Part shown: positions 41,653 through 51,567 of the stretch, in pieces | Numbering within the stretch: position 1 is the stretch's first letter | Layout of the letters: each line of letters starts with the position of its first letter | From: Terrirhizobium terrae | Lineage (GTDB): Bacteria; Pseudomonadota; Alphaproteobacteria; Rhizobiales; Rhizobiaceae | DNA length: 64,000 nt | Reading direction: 5' to 3' | Assembly (NCBI RefSeq): GCF_030323265.1 | Contig: NZ_CP104992.1 | Location: forward strand, 1,649,501 to 1,713,500 | Translations under genes and position numbers: made by a program | The notes under the pieces: model-generated | The model's database searches: none | What the model saw: only the letters and a program-made list of their open reading frames with translations | Told to the model about the DNA's origin: nothing

Positions 41653-41708
41653 TTTGCGCCCCTCTCAAAGCTCGTTTTGGCCTAACGAAAACAGTTCGTC
41701 GATAAAAC

Positions 41709-41750
41709 GTCAATGATTGATTGACAGGAAAATGCTCAATGCTGCATCAT
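41709..41750 (+). promoter_or_regulatory. Putative TRAP-operon promoter with overlapping operator palindrome
   Basis: GTCAAT-gattg-ATTGAC (41709-41725) is an inverted repeat that overlaps a TTGACA -35 hexamer (41721-41726). A weak CATCAT -10 lies 18 bases on. It sits in the 200-base gap between the divergent oxoprolinase and TRAP genes. The winged-helix regulator encoded after dctP is the obvious candidate binder. Prediction only. Confidence 0.45.
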
Positions 41751-41851
41751 GCCTATCGAACGGGCAAGGCGGCCGAAAGAGCCGCGTCCGCAACGGCAAC
41801 CGAGGGGAAGCCACATGAGCGATTTCCGCATTTTTGAGCGGAGGGCATGCC

Positions 41852-42436
41852 ATGTCCACCGCTGATCCACGCCATAGCATTTTTCCCGAACCCCTGCGCA
41901 AAATGCTGGATGGTCTCTATCTCGGCGCCAGCTATCTTGGCGGCGTATTTCTCGTCGCAATCTTCGTCCTCATGCTCTCGCTTTCGGCCGGCCGTCCGCT
42001 GGGCATCGATATTCCGGCGGGCGACGATTTCACCGCCTGGTGCATGGCCGCCTGCGCCTTCCTGGCGCTTGCCCATACGTTCCGCTCGGCAGAACTCATC
42101 CGCATGGGCCTCGTCATCGACCGCATCAGCGGCAAGCCACGGCATGTGATCGAGATCGTCTGCACGCTGATCGGCACGCTGGCGGTGCTCTATTTCGCCT
42201 GGTACGCGGTCGACATGACCTGGATGTCCTGGGTCTTCAACGATGTTTCGCAGGGCGTCATCGCCGTGCCGCTCTGGATCCCGCAGCTCGGCATGTCGGT
42301 CGGCCTCGTCGTCCTTGCCATCGCCTTCGTCGACGAGCTGCTGCACGTCATCTTCGGCGGTAGCCCGCGCTATGAGAAGCCTGCCGCCAAGACGGACGAG
42401 GAAATCATCGAGCGCGTCATGGAAAGCGGGGTGTGA
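41852..42436 (+). CDS. dctQ: TRAP transporter small permease (DctQ type)
   Basis: 194 residues, four transmembrane segments, with the DctQ pattern LYLGASYLGGVFLVAIFVLML and ADDFTAWCMAACAFLALA-like second helix. CGGAGGG seven bases before ATG 41852 fixes the start. Its stop overlaps the start of dctM. Confidence 0.93.
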   Translation: MSTADPRHSIFPEPLRKMLDGLYLGASYLGGVFLVAIFVLMLSLSAGRPLGIDIPAGDDFTAWCMAACAFLALAHTFRSAELIRMGLVIDRISGKPRHVIEIVCTLIGTLAVLYFAWYAVDMTWMSWVFNDVSQGVIAVPLWIPQLGMSVGLVVLAIAFVDELLHVIFGGSPRYEKPAAKTDEEIIERVMESGV

Positions 42437-42438
42437 CG

Positions 42439-43755
42439 ATGGATGCCAGCTATCTCGTCGAAATATCCGGTCTCATTCTCGGCGCCATGCTGCTGCTGCT
42501 CATCGGCGGTGTCTGGATCGGCCTGGCGCTGCTGATCTGCGGCTTCATCGCCATGCAGTTCGCCCCTGCCGGCATTCAGCTCGGGGCGGCGCTTGCCACC
42601 AATGCCTGGAGCGGTTCCGCCTCCTGGAGCCTTGCCGCCCTGCCGCTCTTCATCTGGATGGGCGAAATTCTCTATCGCACAAGGTTGTCGGACGAAATGT
42701 TCCGCGGTCTGTCGCCCTGGCTGAACTGGGTGCCGGGCCGGCTCGTTCATGTCAACGTTCTCGGTTGCGGCCTGTTCGGCGCCGTGTCGGGCTCGTCTGC
42801 CGCGACGACGGCGATGGTCGCCAAGATCACCCTGCCGGAACTGAAGAAGCGCGGCTATAACGAGAAGATCGCCCTCGGTTCGCTGGCCGGTGCAGGCACG
42901 CTCGGCTTCCTCGTGCCGCCGTCGATCCCGATGATCGTTTATGCGGTAGCGGCCAATGTCTCGATCATCCAGATGTTCATGGCTGGTCTCGTGCCCGCCG
43001 TCATCGTCATGGCACTTTACATGGGCGCCATCATCGTCTGGCATCTTGCCAATCCCGACCAGAGCCCGGCGCCGGAGCCGAAAATGCCGCTCAGTGAAAA
43101 GCTGAAGCAGACGCTGAACCTCATTCCACTTGCGGCACTGATCCTGACAGTCTTCGGTGCCTTGATGCTGGGCTGGGCAACGGCGACGGAATGCGCCGCC
43201 TGGGGCGTGCTCGGCGCGCTGGTCATCGCGTTTTTCCAGAAGGCGCTCACCTGGAAGAGCTTTGTGGAAAGCGTCATGGGTGCCACGCGCATGACCTCGA
43301 TGATCATGCTGATCCTTGTCGGTGCCGGCTACATGTCGATCGCCATGGGCTATACCGGCATCCCGAATGCGCTCGCCACCTGGGTCGACAGCTTCCAGCT
43401 CAGCCCCTTCGCGCTGATTGCCGTCTTGACGCTGATGTATGTCCTGCTCGGCTGCGCCATCGATGGCCTGTCGATGATCGTGCTGACGACCGTCGTCGTG
43501 CTGCCGATGATCCAGCAGGCCGGCTTCGACCTCGTCTGGTTCGGCATCTTCCTGGTGCTGATGGTGGAGATGGCGCAGATCACCCCGCCGGTCGGTTTTA
43601 ACCTCTTCGTCCTGCAGACGATGAGCGGACGCGATAGCCTGACAGTTGCGAAAGCCGCGCTGCCCTTCTTCTTCCTGCTTCTGGCGACGGTCGCCATCCT
43701 CACGATTTTCCCGGAAATCGTGCTGGTCCTGCCACGAATGGTTTATCCGGGATAA
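42439..43755 (+). CDS. dctM: TRAP transporter large permease (DctM type)
   Basis: 438 residues with about 12 hydrophobic segments; the sodium-coupled transport subunit. Family features include LPLFIWMGEILYRTRLSD, GAVSGSSAATTAMVAKITLP, GTLGFLVPPSIPMIVYAV and, late, EMAQITPPVGFNLFVLQ. ATG 42439; a GTG six bases earlier is also in frame. Confidence 0.95.
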   Translation: MDASYLVEISGLILGAMLLLLIGGVWIGLALLICGFIAMQFAPAGIQLGAALATNAWSGSASWSLAALPLFIWMGEILYRTRLSDEMFRGLSPWLNWVPGRLVHVNVLGCGLFGAVSGSSAATTAMVAKITLPELKKRGYNEKIALGSLAGAGTLGFLVPPSIPMIVYAVAANVSIIQMFMAGLVPAVIVMALYMGAIIVWHLANPDQSPAPEPKMPLSEKLKQTLNLIPLAALILTVFGALMLGWATATECAAWGVLGALVIAFFQKALTWKSFVESVMGATRMTSMIMLILVGAGYMSIAMGYTGIPNALATWVDSFQLSPFALIAVLTLMYVLLGCAIDGLSMIVLTTVVVLPMIQQAGFDLVWFGIFLVLMVEMAQITPPVGFNLFVLQTMSGRDSLTVAKAALPFFFLLLATVAILTIFPEIVLVLPRMVYPG

Positions 43756-43778
43756 AGCTCAAAAAGGGGAATGAAAAC

Positions 43779-44765
43779 ATGACCATGCATTTCAAGACGC
43801 TGAAAAGCCTCAGCCTCACCGCTGCGGCCTTCATCGCCGGCGCGGGTGCGGCGCTGGCGCAGACCGCCTGGGTCCTGCCATCCGCCTATCCACCGGCAAA
43901 CTATCATGTCGAAAACTTGAACCAATTCGCCAAGGACGTCGATACCGCGACCAGCGGTGCGCTGAAGATCACCGTCCACCCGAATGCCTCGCTGTTCAAG
44001 GCGCCGGAAATCAAGCGCGCGGTCCAGACAGGCCAGGCGCAGGCCGGCGAAGTGCTCCTGTCGCTGCATGAGAACGAGAACCCGGTCTACGGCATTGACG
44101 TCGTGCCCTTCCTCGCGACCAGTTTCGAACAGTCAAAGAAGCTTTACGATGCTTCCAAGCCGGCAATCGAACAGGCGCTCGACAAACAGGGCCTGAAGCT
44201 TCTCTACACCACGCCCTGGCCGCCGCAGGGTGTCTATACCAAGAAGGACATCAACAGCGTCGCCGACCTGAAGGGCCTGAAGTGGCGCGCCTATAATGTC
44301 GGCACGTCGCGCATTGCCGAACTGGTTGGTGCCCAGCCGGTCACCGTCCAGGCAGCGGAACTGCCGCAGGCGCTTGCGACAGGCGTCGTCGACGGCCTGA
44401 TGACCTCGTCGGCGACGGGCGTCGACAGCAAGATCTGGGAATCTTTGACCCACTATTACGACACCCAAGCCTGGATCCCGAAGAACGCCATCTTCGTCAA
44501 CAAGGCGGCCTTCGCCGCGCTCGATCCAGCCGTCCAGAAGGCCGTGACGGATGCGGCCGCTGCCGCCGAAACCCGTGGCTGGGCGCTCGCTGCCGAAAAG
44601 ACCAAGTCCTACATGGACACGCTGAAACAGAACGGCATGCAGGTTCTGGAACCCTCCGCAGAGCTGAAGAGCGGCCTGTCGGAAGTCGGTGCGAAGCTGA
44701 CCGAAGACTGGTCGAAAAAGGCCGGTGCCGAAGGTCAGGCCATTCTCGACGCCTACAAGAAGTGA
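43779..44765 (+). CDS. dctP: TRAP transporter substrate-binding protein (DctP type)
   Basis: 328 residues with a signal peptide ([19 protein letters not shown]). Periplasmic domain with the DctP features [20 protein letters not shown] and [11 protein letters not shown], whose Arg holds a carboxylate of the ligand. AAGGGG upstream of the ATG. Some DctP proteins of Bordetella bind pyroglutamate, which would match the divergent 5-oxoprolinase; the ligand here is inferred. Confidence 0.93.
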   Translation: MTMHFKTLKSLSLTAAAFIAGAGAALAQTAWVLPSAYPPANYHVENLNQFAKDVDTATSGALKITVHPNASLFKAPEIKRAVQTGQAQAGEVLLSLHENENPVYGIDVVPFLATSFEQSKKLYDASKPAIEQALDKQGLKLLYTTPWPPQGVYTKKDINSVADLKGLKWRAYNVGTSRIAELVGAQPVTVQAAELPQALATGVVDGLMTSSATGVDSKIWESLTHYYDTQAWIPKNAIFVNKAAFAALDPAVQKAVTDAAAAAETRGWALAAEKTKSYMDTLKQNGMQVLEPSAELKSGLSEVGAKLTEDWSKKAGAEGQAILDAYKK

Positions 44766-44819
44766 TCGAAGGGCGCCGCGGCAATCCTGCCGCGGCGCTT
44801 CTCTTTGTGGGAGAGGCGC

Positions 44820-45356
44820 ATGTCACAAGAGAACGAGCCCGTGGCGAAGGACAGTCTCGGCCCGATCGTGTCTTCCGAACATCTGGCGAGCGGCGCGCTG
44901 CCGGCGCTGTCGGAGATCGAATTCGGCCTCGTCATGCTCAACCACGCCTTCAGCCGCTGGATGGTTCGCTGCATGGCCGCCGCCGGCGTCCCGGATCTCT
45001 CGCCGGTCGACATTCTCGTGCTGCACAACATCAACAGCCGCAACAAGCCAAAGACGCTGGCCGATATCGCCCTCGTGCTGAATATCGAGGACACCCATGT
45101 CGTGACCTACGCACTGAAGAAGCTGGAGCGGCTGAAATTGATCAAGTCCGGCCGCCGCGGCAAGGAAAAGCTGGTCATGGTGACGGAAGCCGGTGCCGAC
45201 GCGTGCGCCCGTTACAAGGCGACGCGCGAAAGCCTTCTGGTGAAGTCGGTGCTGTCGACCGAGGTCTCGACGGAAAGCCTGTCGCAGGTGGCGGCAAGGC
45301 TGCGGGCGCTTTCCGGCCATTACGACCAGGCAGCCCGCGCCGCGGCATCTCTATAG
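44820..45356 (+). CDS. Winged-helix transcriptional regulator (MarR-like)
   Basis: 178 residues with a MarR-like winged helix: [26 protein letters not shown], recognition helix [19 protein letters not shown], wing [22 protein letters not shown] nine bases before ATG 44820. It directly follows dctP on the same strand, so it probably regulates the TRAP/oxoprolinase unit; that link is inferred. Confidence 0.85.
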   Translation: MSQENEPVAKDSLGPIVSSEHLASGALPALSEIEFGLVMLNHAFSRWMVRCMAAAGVPDLSPVDILVLHNINSRNKPKTLADIALVLNIEDTHVVTYALKKLERLKLIKSGRRGKEKLVMVTEAGADACARYKATRESLLVKSVLSTEVSTESLSQVAARLRALSGHYDQAARAAASL

Positions 45357-45436
45357 GCGGGGCTTCACGGATCGGCGTCGCCGCGTTAGAGCGGTATGGC
45401 ATATATGCCCACACGAAGATCACGCCCGGAGACGCG

Positions 45437-46366
45437 ATGACAGACCTGCAGGCAATCGTCGATGAAATCCATTCTAAGCTGCAGGGGCGGCTGGGCGAAG
45501 GCAAGGTGGCGGATTACATTCCCCAGCTCGCCTATGTCGATCCTAAAAGCTTCGGCATGGCGGTGGTGACCGTCGACGGCCAGATACACAAGGCCGGCGA
45601 CTGCGACGAGCCTTTCTCCATCCAGAGCATATCCAAGGTCTTCACCCTGACGCTGGCGCTCGGCAAGCATGGCGAAACGACGTGGAACCGCGTCGGCCGC
45701 GAGCCGTCGGGTTCGGCCTTCAACTCCATCGTCCAGCTGGAGCATGAGGAAGGCAAGCCGCGCAATCCCTTCATCAATGCCGGTGCGATCGCCGTCAGCG
45801 ATCTGGTGCTGGCCGGCCATACGCCGGCGGAGGCGATCGGCGAAATTCTCCGCTTCGTCCGTTACCTCGCCGAGGACGAGACGATTGCGATCGATCCGTC
45901 CGTGGCGAAATCGGAAGAGGCGACGGGTTTCCGCAATTTCGCGCTCGCCAATTTCATGCGCTCCTTCGGCAAGATCACTCATCCGGTCGAGCATGTGCTC
46001 GGCGTCTATTTTCACCATTGCGCCATTGCCATGACCTGCACCCAGCTTGCGCGGTCGGGGCTTTTCCTCGCCGCGAACGGCCGCAATCCGATGACCGGCC
46101 ACACGGTCGTCTCCAGCCAGCGGGCGCGGCGCATCAACGCGCTGATGCTGACCTGCGGCCATTATGACGGTTCGGGCGAATTCGCCTATCGCGTCGGCCT
46201 GCCGGGCAAGAGCGGTGTCGGTGGCGGCATCCTGGCCGTGGCGCCCGGCAAGGCCTCGATCGCCGTCTGGTCGCCCGGCCTCAATCACAATGGCAATTCG
46301 CTGATCGGCTCGCTGGCACTGGAAATGTTCGCGGACATGACCGGCTGGTCGGTGTTTGGGCATTAA
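45437..46366 (+). CDS. glsA: Glutaminase
   Basis: 309 residues, family length. Hydrolyses glutamine to glutamate and ammonia. Beta-lactamase-like fold with the catalytic pair Ser64-x-x-Lys67 in [12 protein letters not shown] and the later [10 protein letters not shown] and [17 protein letters not shown] motifs. GGAG precedes ATG 45437. Like the adjacent oxoprolinase, it yields glutamate. Confidence 0.96.
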   Translation: MTDLQAIVDEIHSKLQGRLGEGKVADYIPQLAYVDPKSFGMAVVTVDGQIHKAGDCDEPFSIQSISKVFTLTLALGKHGETTWNRVGREPSGSAFNSIVQLEHEEGKPRNPFINAGAIAVSDLVLAGHTPAEAIGEILRFVRYLAEDETIAIDPSVAKSEEATGFRNFALANFMRSFGKITHPVEHVLGVYFHHCAIAMTCTQLARSGLFLAANGRNPMTGHTVVSSQRARRINALMLTCGHYDGSGEFAYRVGLPGKSGVGGGILAVAPGKASIAVWSPGLNHNGNSLIGSLALEMFADMTGWSVFGH

Positions 46367-46400
46367 GCTTCGCCCTTCGACCCAGGCGAATGCCCTGTTC

Positions 46401-46485
46401 GTCATGCTCGGGCTTGTCCCGAGCATCTGTCCACGTTTCGGTTTTGGAGGCGTGATTAGATCCTCGGCACAAGGCCGAGGATGAC
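46401..46485. repeat. Inverted pair of palindromic intergenic repeat units
   Basis: Two ~27-base units in inverted orientation: GTCATGCTCGGGCTTGTCCC... at 46401-46428 and, reading the other strand, GTCATCCTCGGCCTTGTGCC... at 46458-46485. Each is itself an imperfect palindrome. Such GTCAT-CTCGGGCTTG-type units are widespread in alphaproteobacterial genomes. Confidence 0.6.
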
Positions 46486-46502
46486 AGTGTGGTTGTTGCA
46501 GC

Positions 46503-46539
46503 AAAAAGCCCGGCCTCCATCTGGAGCGCCGGGCTTTTT
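46503..46539. terminator. Bidirectional terminator between glsA and tctA
   Basis: AAAAAGCCCGGC and GCCGGGCTTTTT form a 12-bp stem with U-tracts in both directions. It lies between two convergent genes and should end both transcripts. Confidence 0.88.
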
Positions 46540-46560
46540 TCGTCTTGGGAGGACGGGTTC

Positions 46561-48078
46561 TCAGTCTTCGCTGGCAGCCATCTGCGTCAGCACGTCGCCG
46601 CGGCCGCGCAGGCGAAGCACGAGCGGCAGGATCAGCGCGATGGCCGCGATGATCAGCAGAACGGCCGCGATCGGCGAGGTGAACAGCACCGTCACGTCGC
46701 CCTGGCTGATCGACAGCGCGCGGCGCAGCTGCTGCTCGGCGAGCGGGCCGAGGATCAGGCCGACGATCACGGGCGCGATCGGATAGTCGAACACGCGCAT
46801 GACATAGGCGATCAGACCGAAGACGAGCAGCATGCCGAGCTCGAAGACCGACGGGTTGGCGCCGATCGTGCCGAGCGTCGCAAACACGAGAATGCCGGCA
46901 TAGAGCCACGGCTTCGGGATGGCGAGCAGCTTCACCCAAAGGCCGATCATCGGCAGGTTCAGGACCAGCAGCATCAGGTTGGCGATCAAGAGCGAGGCGA
47001 TGAGGCCCCAGACGAGCTGCGGATTGGTCGCAAACAGCAGCGGGCCAGGCTGCAGGCCGTATTGCTGGAAGCCGGCGAGCATGATCGCGGCCGTCGCAGA
47101 CGTCGGCAGGCCGAGTGTCAGGAGCGGCACCAACGTGCCGGCAGCGGACGCATTGTTGGCGGCTTCCGGTCCGGCGACGCCTTCGATCGCGCCATTGCCG
47201 AATTCTTCCGGATGCTTCGACAGCTTCTTTTCCGTTGCGTAGGACAGGAAGGTGCCGATTTCTGCACCACCGGCAGGCATGGCGCCGATCGGGAAGCCGA
47301 TCACGGTGCCGCGCAGCCACGCCTTCCACGAGCGACCCCAGTCCTGCGCCGTCATCCAGACCGAACCCTTGATGGCTTCGATCTTGTCAGGCGCCTGGGC
47401 GCCCTGGGCGGCGATATAAAGCGTCTCACCGATCGCGAACATGGCGACCGCCATAGTCGTCACCTCGATGCCGTCGAGCAGGTCGGGAACGCCGAAGGAG
47501 AGGCGGTTCTGGCCGGTCAGCTGGTCGATGCCGACGAGCGACAGCGAGAGACCGATGAACAGCGAGGTGAGACCGCGCAGCGTCGAGTTGCCGAAGGCGG
47601 ACGACACGGTGACGAAGGCGAGCACCATCAGCGCAAAATATTCGCGCGGGCCGAAGACAAGCGCCAGCTTGACGATATAGGGCGCGACGAAGGCGAGCGC
47701 GAGCGTCGCGATCAGGCCGGCGACGAAAGAGCCGATGGCGGCCGTCGCAAGTGCCGGACCGCCGCGGCCGGCGCGGGCCATCTTGTTGCCCTCGAGCGCG
47801 GTGACGATCGAGGCGCTTTCGCCGGGTGTGTTGAGAAGGATCGACGTGGTCGAACCGCCATACATGCCGCCGTAATAGATGCCGGCGAACATGATCAGCG
47901 AGCCGGTCGCGTCGAGCTGGTAGGTGACCGGCAGCAGGAGCGCCACGGTGGTCGCCGGGCCGATGCCGGGAAGGACGCCGACCATGGTGCCGAGCGTCAC
48001 GCCGATCAGCGCGTAGAGCAGGTTCATCGGCTCTGCGGCAGAGACCAGGCCCTGGAGGAGGAATTCGAATGTGCTCAT
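46561..48078 (-). CDS. tctA: Tripartite tricarboxylate transporter permease TctA
   Basis: 505 residues, about 12 membrane segments; the large transport subunit. Family motifs are [23 protein letters not shown] at the start and [27 protein letters not shown] before ATG 48078 ([10 protein letters not shown]). Last gene of tctCBA. Confidence 0.95.
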   Translation of the reverse strand: MSTFEFLLQGLVSAAEPMNLLYALIGVTLGTMVGVLPGIGPATTVALLLPVTYQLDATGSLIMFAGIYYGGMYGGSTTSILLNTPGESASIVTALEGNKMARAGRGGPALATAAIGSFVAGLIATLALAFVAPYIVKLALVFGPREYFALMVLAFVTVSSAFGNSTLRGLTSLFIGLSLSLVGIDQLTGQNRLSFGVPDLLDGIEVTTMAVAMFAIGETLYIAAQGAQAPDKIEAIKGSVWMTAQDWGRSWKAWLRGTVIGFPIGAMPAGGAEIGTFLSYATEKKLSKHPEEFGNGAIEGVAGPEAANNASAAGTLVPLLTLGLPTSATAAIMLAGFQQYGLQPGPLLFATNPQLVWGLIASLLIANLMLLVLNLPMIGLWVKLLAIPKPWLYAGILVFATLGTIGANPSVFELGMLLVFGLIAYVMRVFDYPIAPVIVGLILGPLAEQQLRRALSISQGDVTVLFTSPIAAVLLIIAAIALILPLVLRLRGRGDVLTQMAASED

Positions 48079-48098
48079 GGTGTTACTCCCTGTTCCCG

Positions 48099-48590
48099 TC
48101 AAAGGAACAGGTTTTCAATCGGGCCGGCGGGAAGCGAGAGCTGCAGAACGATCGCAAAGAGCCACCAGATGGCAAAACAGATGACGATTCCGACCGGAAT
48201 GCTCATCCACAGCTTGCGGGCGCCGAAGCCCCGGGCCGCGAGAGCGAACATAAGGCCGGTGGCAATGGAGAAGCCGGCGTAGCGGATCAGGATCATCTGG
48301 GCGAGAAGACCGGCGACGACCCAAAGGACCGGGCTGACTTCCTGGCGCTCGCGCTCGGGAAAGTCCCGGCGAAAGGCGGCGAAGACGGTCCAGATGGCAA
48401 GGCCGATGAGGCCGAAGGCGATCCAGTAGGGGACCGAGGCCGGACCCACCGGCGAATAGCCGGTCGTGCTCGTCAGGCGGGATACGTCGACGAAGATGAC
48501 GGCGGCAACGGCGATAAGAACGGCGGCAATGACAAGCGCCGCCCAATCAGGGCGGCGCTCTTTGCTGGTCTTGTTGGTCTCGAGGCTCAT
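48099..48590 (-). CDS. tctB: Tripartite tricarboxylate transporter TctB family protein
   Basis: 163 residues with four hydrophobic segments, the size and pattern of TctB ([37 protein letters not shown], then two more). It overlaps the tctC stop by four bases and precedes tctA by 20. Confidence 0.9.
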   Translation of the reverse strand: MSLETNKTSKERRPDWAALVIAAVLIAVAAVIFVDVSRLTSTTGYSPVGPASVPYWIAFGLIGLAIWTVFAAFRRDFPERERQEVSPVLWVVAGLLAQMILIRYAGFSIATGLMFALAARGFGARKLWMSIPVGIVICFAIWWLFAIVLQLSLPAGPIENLFL

Positions 48591-49531
48591 TTAACCAGTC
48601 CGATTTCTTTCAGGATCGTCTCGGTGGAGGCGATGTCCTTAGCAAGCTGCTCATCGAAGGCAGCGCCGGAAAGATAGGTGTCCATCCAGCCCTTGGTCTT
48701 CAGGTTTTCCTGCCAGGTTTCGGACTTCACCAGCTTTTCGATGTCAGCGGTGATGGCCTGCTTCTGCTCGTCGGTGATGCCGGGAGCGGCAGCAACCATG
48801 CGCCAGTTCTGCAGCACGACGTCGAGGCCGGATTCCTTGAGCGTCGGGGCGTCGATGCCTTCGACCTTTTCTTCCGACGAGATCGCGAGCAGGCGCAGAG
48901 AACCCGCCTTGATCTGGCTTTCGAACTCGCCGTAGGACGAGATGCCGGCCGTCACCTGGCTGCCGAGGATTGCTGCCAGTGCTTCGCCGCCGCCGGAGAA
49001 GGCGATGTAGTTGATCTTGGTCGGATCGACGCCGGCAGCCTTGGCGATCAGGCCTGCGCCGATATGGTCGGTGCCGCCGGCCGAGCCGCCGCCCCAGGAG
49101 ACCGAACCCGGATCAGCCTTGAGCTTTTCGACGAGGTCGCCGATCGACTGGATGTCGGAAGAGGCCGGAACGACGACGACTTCGTATTCGCCGGTGAGGC
49201 GCGCGATCGGCGTGACGTCCTTCAGGGTGACGGGCGACTTGTTGGTGAGGATCGCGCCGACCATGACGTAACCACCGACGAGCAGTGCGTTCGCATTGCC
49301 CTTCTGCTGGCTGGCGAACTGGGCAATACCGATCGTGCCGCCGGCGCCCGGTACGTTCATCACCTGCACGCGGTTGGAGATCTTCTCCTTCTGCATGACG
49401 GTCTGCATCGTGCGGGCGGTCTGGTCCCAGCCGCCGCCCGGTGCTGCCGGGGCGATGATCGAATAGTCGGCCGCAGCCGCCGGAAGGGCGATTGCACCCG
49501 CGAGGAAGGAAGCGAGCAGGAAATGTTTCAA
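48587..49531 (-). CDS. tctC: Tripartite tricarboxylate transporter substrate-binding protein
   Basis: 314 residues, Bug/TctC family, with a signal peptide ([19 protein letters not shown]). Binding-domain marks are [34 protein letters not shown] and [20 protein letters not shown]. The start is a TTG at 49531 preceded by CGGAGG at a good distance; an upstream ATG frame has no such site. First gene of the operon. The ligand could be a tri- or dicarboxylate. Confidence 0.93.
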   Translation of the reverse strand: MKHFLLASFLAGAIALPAAAADYSIIAPAAPGGGWDQTARTMQTVMQKEKISNRVQVMNVPGAGGTIGIAQFASQQKGNANALLVGGYVMVGAILTNKSPVTLKDVTPIARLTGEYEVVVVPASSDIQSIGDLVEKLKADPGSVSWGGGSAGGTDHIGAGLIAKAAGVDPTKINYIAFSGGGEALAAILGSQVTAGISSYGEFESQIKAGSLRLLAISSEEKVEGIDAPTLKESGLDVVLQNWRMVAAAPGITDEQKQAITADIEKLVKSETWQENLKTKGWMDTYLSGAAFDEQLAKDIASTETILKEIGLVK

Positions 49532-49755
49532 GGGTATATCCTCCGTTGACGTCCTTTGGACGAAAGTGTTGTGCGCAACGAAAGGATTAATGGCAGGCGC
49601 ACTACGCCCGCAGACCTCCTCCCGTTTCCAGTCGATCCCGCCTCCGAACGGGTCTCGAATAGTTCTAAGCCAGCATATCAAGCTGACATCTACCTGACAT
49701 TTCCCCTGCTCTTGCTGTTTGGCAAGGGTGTTTGCCACGAAATCGCCCGAATTCC

Positions 49756-50829
49756 TTACTGATGGCGCAACTCGTCATTCCATTTCGAGATCAGCCGCGC
49801 GCGCTTGACTTGGTCGAGATAGACCATCAGGCCGAGACTGACGGGGACGGGCTTCAATTGCCCGCCCAGCATTTCGCGCATCGTCGTCGCCGTATTGTTG
49901 CCGGCGACTTCGGGGCTGACAGCCGGGATCTGCAGCTCGCGCGCCATGATCGTCTGGCCCTCCTTCGACATGAAGAATTCCAGGTAGCGCTTGCCGAGAT
50001 CCGCATTGCCGGCCGCCTGCGGCACGAGCCCGATGCGCGACATGACGACGGTATAGTCCTTCGGCAGAACGATGCCGACATTCGGGCTGCGCGAGGCCCA
50101 GTCCGCGGCATAGGAGCCGACGATATTGTAGCCGAGCAGGAAGCGGCCGTCGGCGACCCGTTCGAGAATGGCGCCGCTCGTCGAATAGAGTTTGACACCG
50201 GCCGCACCCATCGCCCTCACCACCGACCAGATATCGCCAAACTGTTCCTGGTCGCGCGACATGAACAGGAAGCCGACGCCGGAGCGTTCGATATCGTAAG
50301 TGCCGATCCGGCCGTGGACTTCCTCGGCATGGCTCTGCAGGAACTCGATGAACTCGGCCCGGGTCGAAGGCGGCGGCGCATTCTTGAAGCTCGGCTTGTT
50401 GTAGACGAAGACGGCGGGCTCGAAGGTGAGCGCATAGACGGTGTTGCGCCAGTTCGCCCATTCCGGCCAGCGCTCTCTCATCGGCAGGTCGCTGCGCTGG
50501 GCGTATCCGTCATTGGCAAGTTTCACCTGCAGGTCCATCGCCGAGGAGAAGGCGAAGTCGGCGGTCTTCTGTCCGGCGTCGGTCTCGCGCACGATCCGGT
50601 CGTAGATCTCGCCAGTCAGCATGTCTTCGTAGGAGACCGCGACATCCGGATTGGCGGCCTGGAAACCGGTTATCATCGGCTTCGCCAGAGGTTCGTCCAG
50701 CGACGAATAGACGGTGAGCACGGGTGCGTCCTTGTTGCCGGACAGAGCCGGAAACATCAGCACTTCCGCCGCGGCCGTGCCGGGCAGGGCGATAAGACAG
50801 AGACAGAGGATAGGAAAAATGCGCATCAT
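49756..50829 (-). CDS. ABC-type periplasmic substrate-binding protein, orphan (PgtC/AfuA-like)
   Basis: 357 residues with a signal peptide (MRIFPILCLCLIALPGTAAA). It resembles iron/phosphoglycerate-type binding proteins: LTVYSSLDEPLAKPMITGFQ, then VSYEDMLTGEIYDRI, then VGIVLPKDYTVVMSRIGLVP. No ABC permease or ATPase gene is near. It lies close to a TctD/TctE pair, and PgtC-like proteins are known as periplasmic sensors for such kinases, so a signalling role is plausible. Likely start 50829 or 50826. Confidence 0.82.
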   Translation of the reverse strand: MMRIFPILCLCLIALPGTAAAEVLMFPALSGNKDAPVLTVYSSLDEPLAKPMITGFQAANPDVAVSYEDMLTGEIYDRIVRETDAGQKTADFAFSSAMDLQVKLANDGYAQRSDLPMRERWPEWANWRNTVYALTFEPAVFVYNKPSFKNAPPPSTRAEFIEFLQSHAEEVHGRIGTYDIERSGVGFLFMSRDQEQFGDIWSVVRAMGAAGVKLYSTSGAILERVADGRFLLGYNIVGSYAADWASRSPNVGIVLPKDYTVVMSRIGLVPQAAGNADLGKRYLEFFMSKEGQTIMARELQIPAVSPEVAGNNTATTMREMLGGQLKPVPVSLGLMVYLDQVKRARLISKWNDELRHQ

Positions 50830-50988
50830 GGTTGCCAAGAATGCCCGAGCGGGAAGCCTGCGGCAAGCTGCCGCACGCCGTTGCCGATCGGGCACAGGTC
50901 CGGGCGCTGATTTCACCCATCTTGTTTGCCGGTTTTTCCTGCCTACCTGAGGGCGGCTTTTCCCGCTCGCCAATGAGGTCAGATCCCC

Positions 50989-51495
50989 ATGTCGCTTTCG
51001 CTCTATGACGTTTCCGTCCCCGCCTTCTTGCGTGGCTTTGCCAATCTCACCGATATCCTGAAAAAGGGCGAAGCCTTTGCCGACGAGAAAGGCCTTGCGC
51101 ACAAGGAGCTTCTCGAATCCCGCCTGTTCGAAGACATGCTGCCGCTGACGGGCCAGATCCAGCGGGCGAGCGACAGCGCAAAATTCGTCGCGGTGCGCGT
51201 CGGCCAGGTGGAGAACTTGGCCATGGCCGACGAGGAGGTCACCTTTGCCGATCTGCATGCGCGCATCGACAAGACCTTCGCCTTTCTGAAATCCGTCGAT
51301 CCGGCCAGCATGATCGGCCGGGAGGATGCCGAAGTCACGGTGAAGACCCGCTCGGGCGAAACGCGCTTCACAGCCACGGGCTATGTGCTGGGCTTCGCCA
51401 TTCCCAACTTCTATTTCCACGTCTCGACGGCCTATGCGATCCTGCGCCACAAGGGCGTGCCGATCGGCAAGATGGATTATCTCGGCAAGCCGTGA
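50989..51495 (+). CDS. DUF1993 family protein
   Basis: 168 residues, DinB-like helical bundle family DUF1993: MSLSLYDVSVPAFLRGFANL, then LLESRLFEDMLPLTGQIQRA, then YFHVSTAYAILRHKGVPIGK, ending DYLGKP. The function of the family is unknown. It sits between the orphan binding protein and tctD and ends at a strong terminator. Confidence 0.87.
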   Translation: MSLSLYDVSVPAFLRGFANLTDILKKGEAFADEKGLAHKELLESRLFEDMLPLTGQIQRASDSAKFVAVRVGQVENLAMADEEVTFADLHARIDKTFAFLKSVDPASMIGREDAEVTVKTRSGETRFTATGYVLGFAIPNFYFHVSTAYAILRHKGVPIGKMDYLGKP

Positions 51496-51542
51496 CCATC
51501 GGCTACGCGCGATCGTGACATCTGCGCCTCGCGACGATAATA

Positions 51543-51567
51543 ATCCCCGCCAAAGCGGGGATTTTTC
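51543..51567 (+). terminator. Terminator hairpin immediately before the tctD start codon
   Basis: ATCCCCGC-caaa-GCGGGGAT followed by TTTTC. The run ends two bases before the tctD GTG, and the 3' arm contains the only Shine-Dalgarno-like GGGGA ahead of tctD. It would both end the DUF1993 transcript and bury the tctD ribosome binding site in a readthrough RNA. Confidence 0.8.

Noticed and set aside
39991..41685. 564-codon open frame opposite the oxoprolinase gene
   Set aside because: Arises from high-GC codon structure of the real gene on the other strand; composition is Arg/His/Gly-rich without motifs.
44762..45436. Long N-terminal extension of glutaminase
   Set aside because: Overlaps the winged-helix regulator in another frame; family length and ribosome site put the start at 45437.
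46489..48282. 597-codon open frame opposite tctA
   Set aside because: Low-complexity Arg/Asp/Gln-rich product, antisense to a recognised permease.
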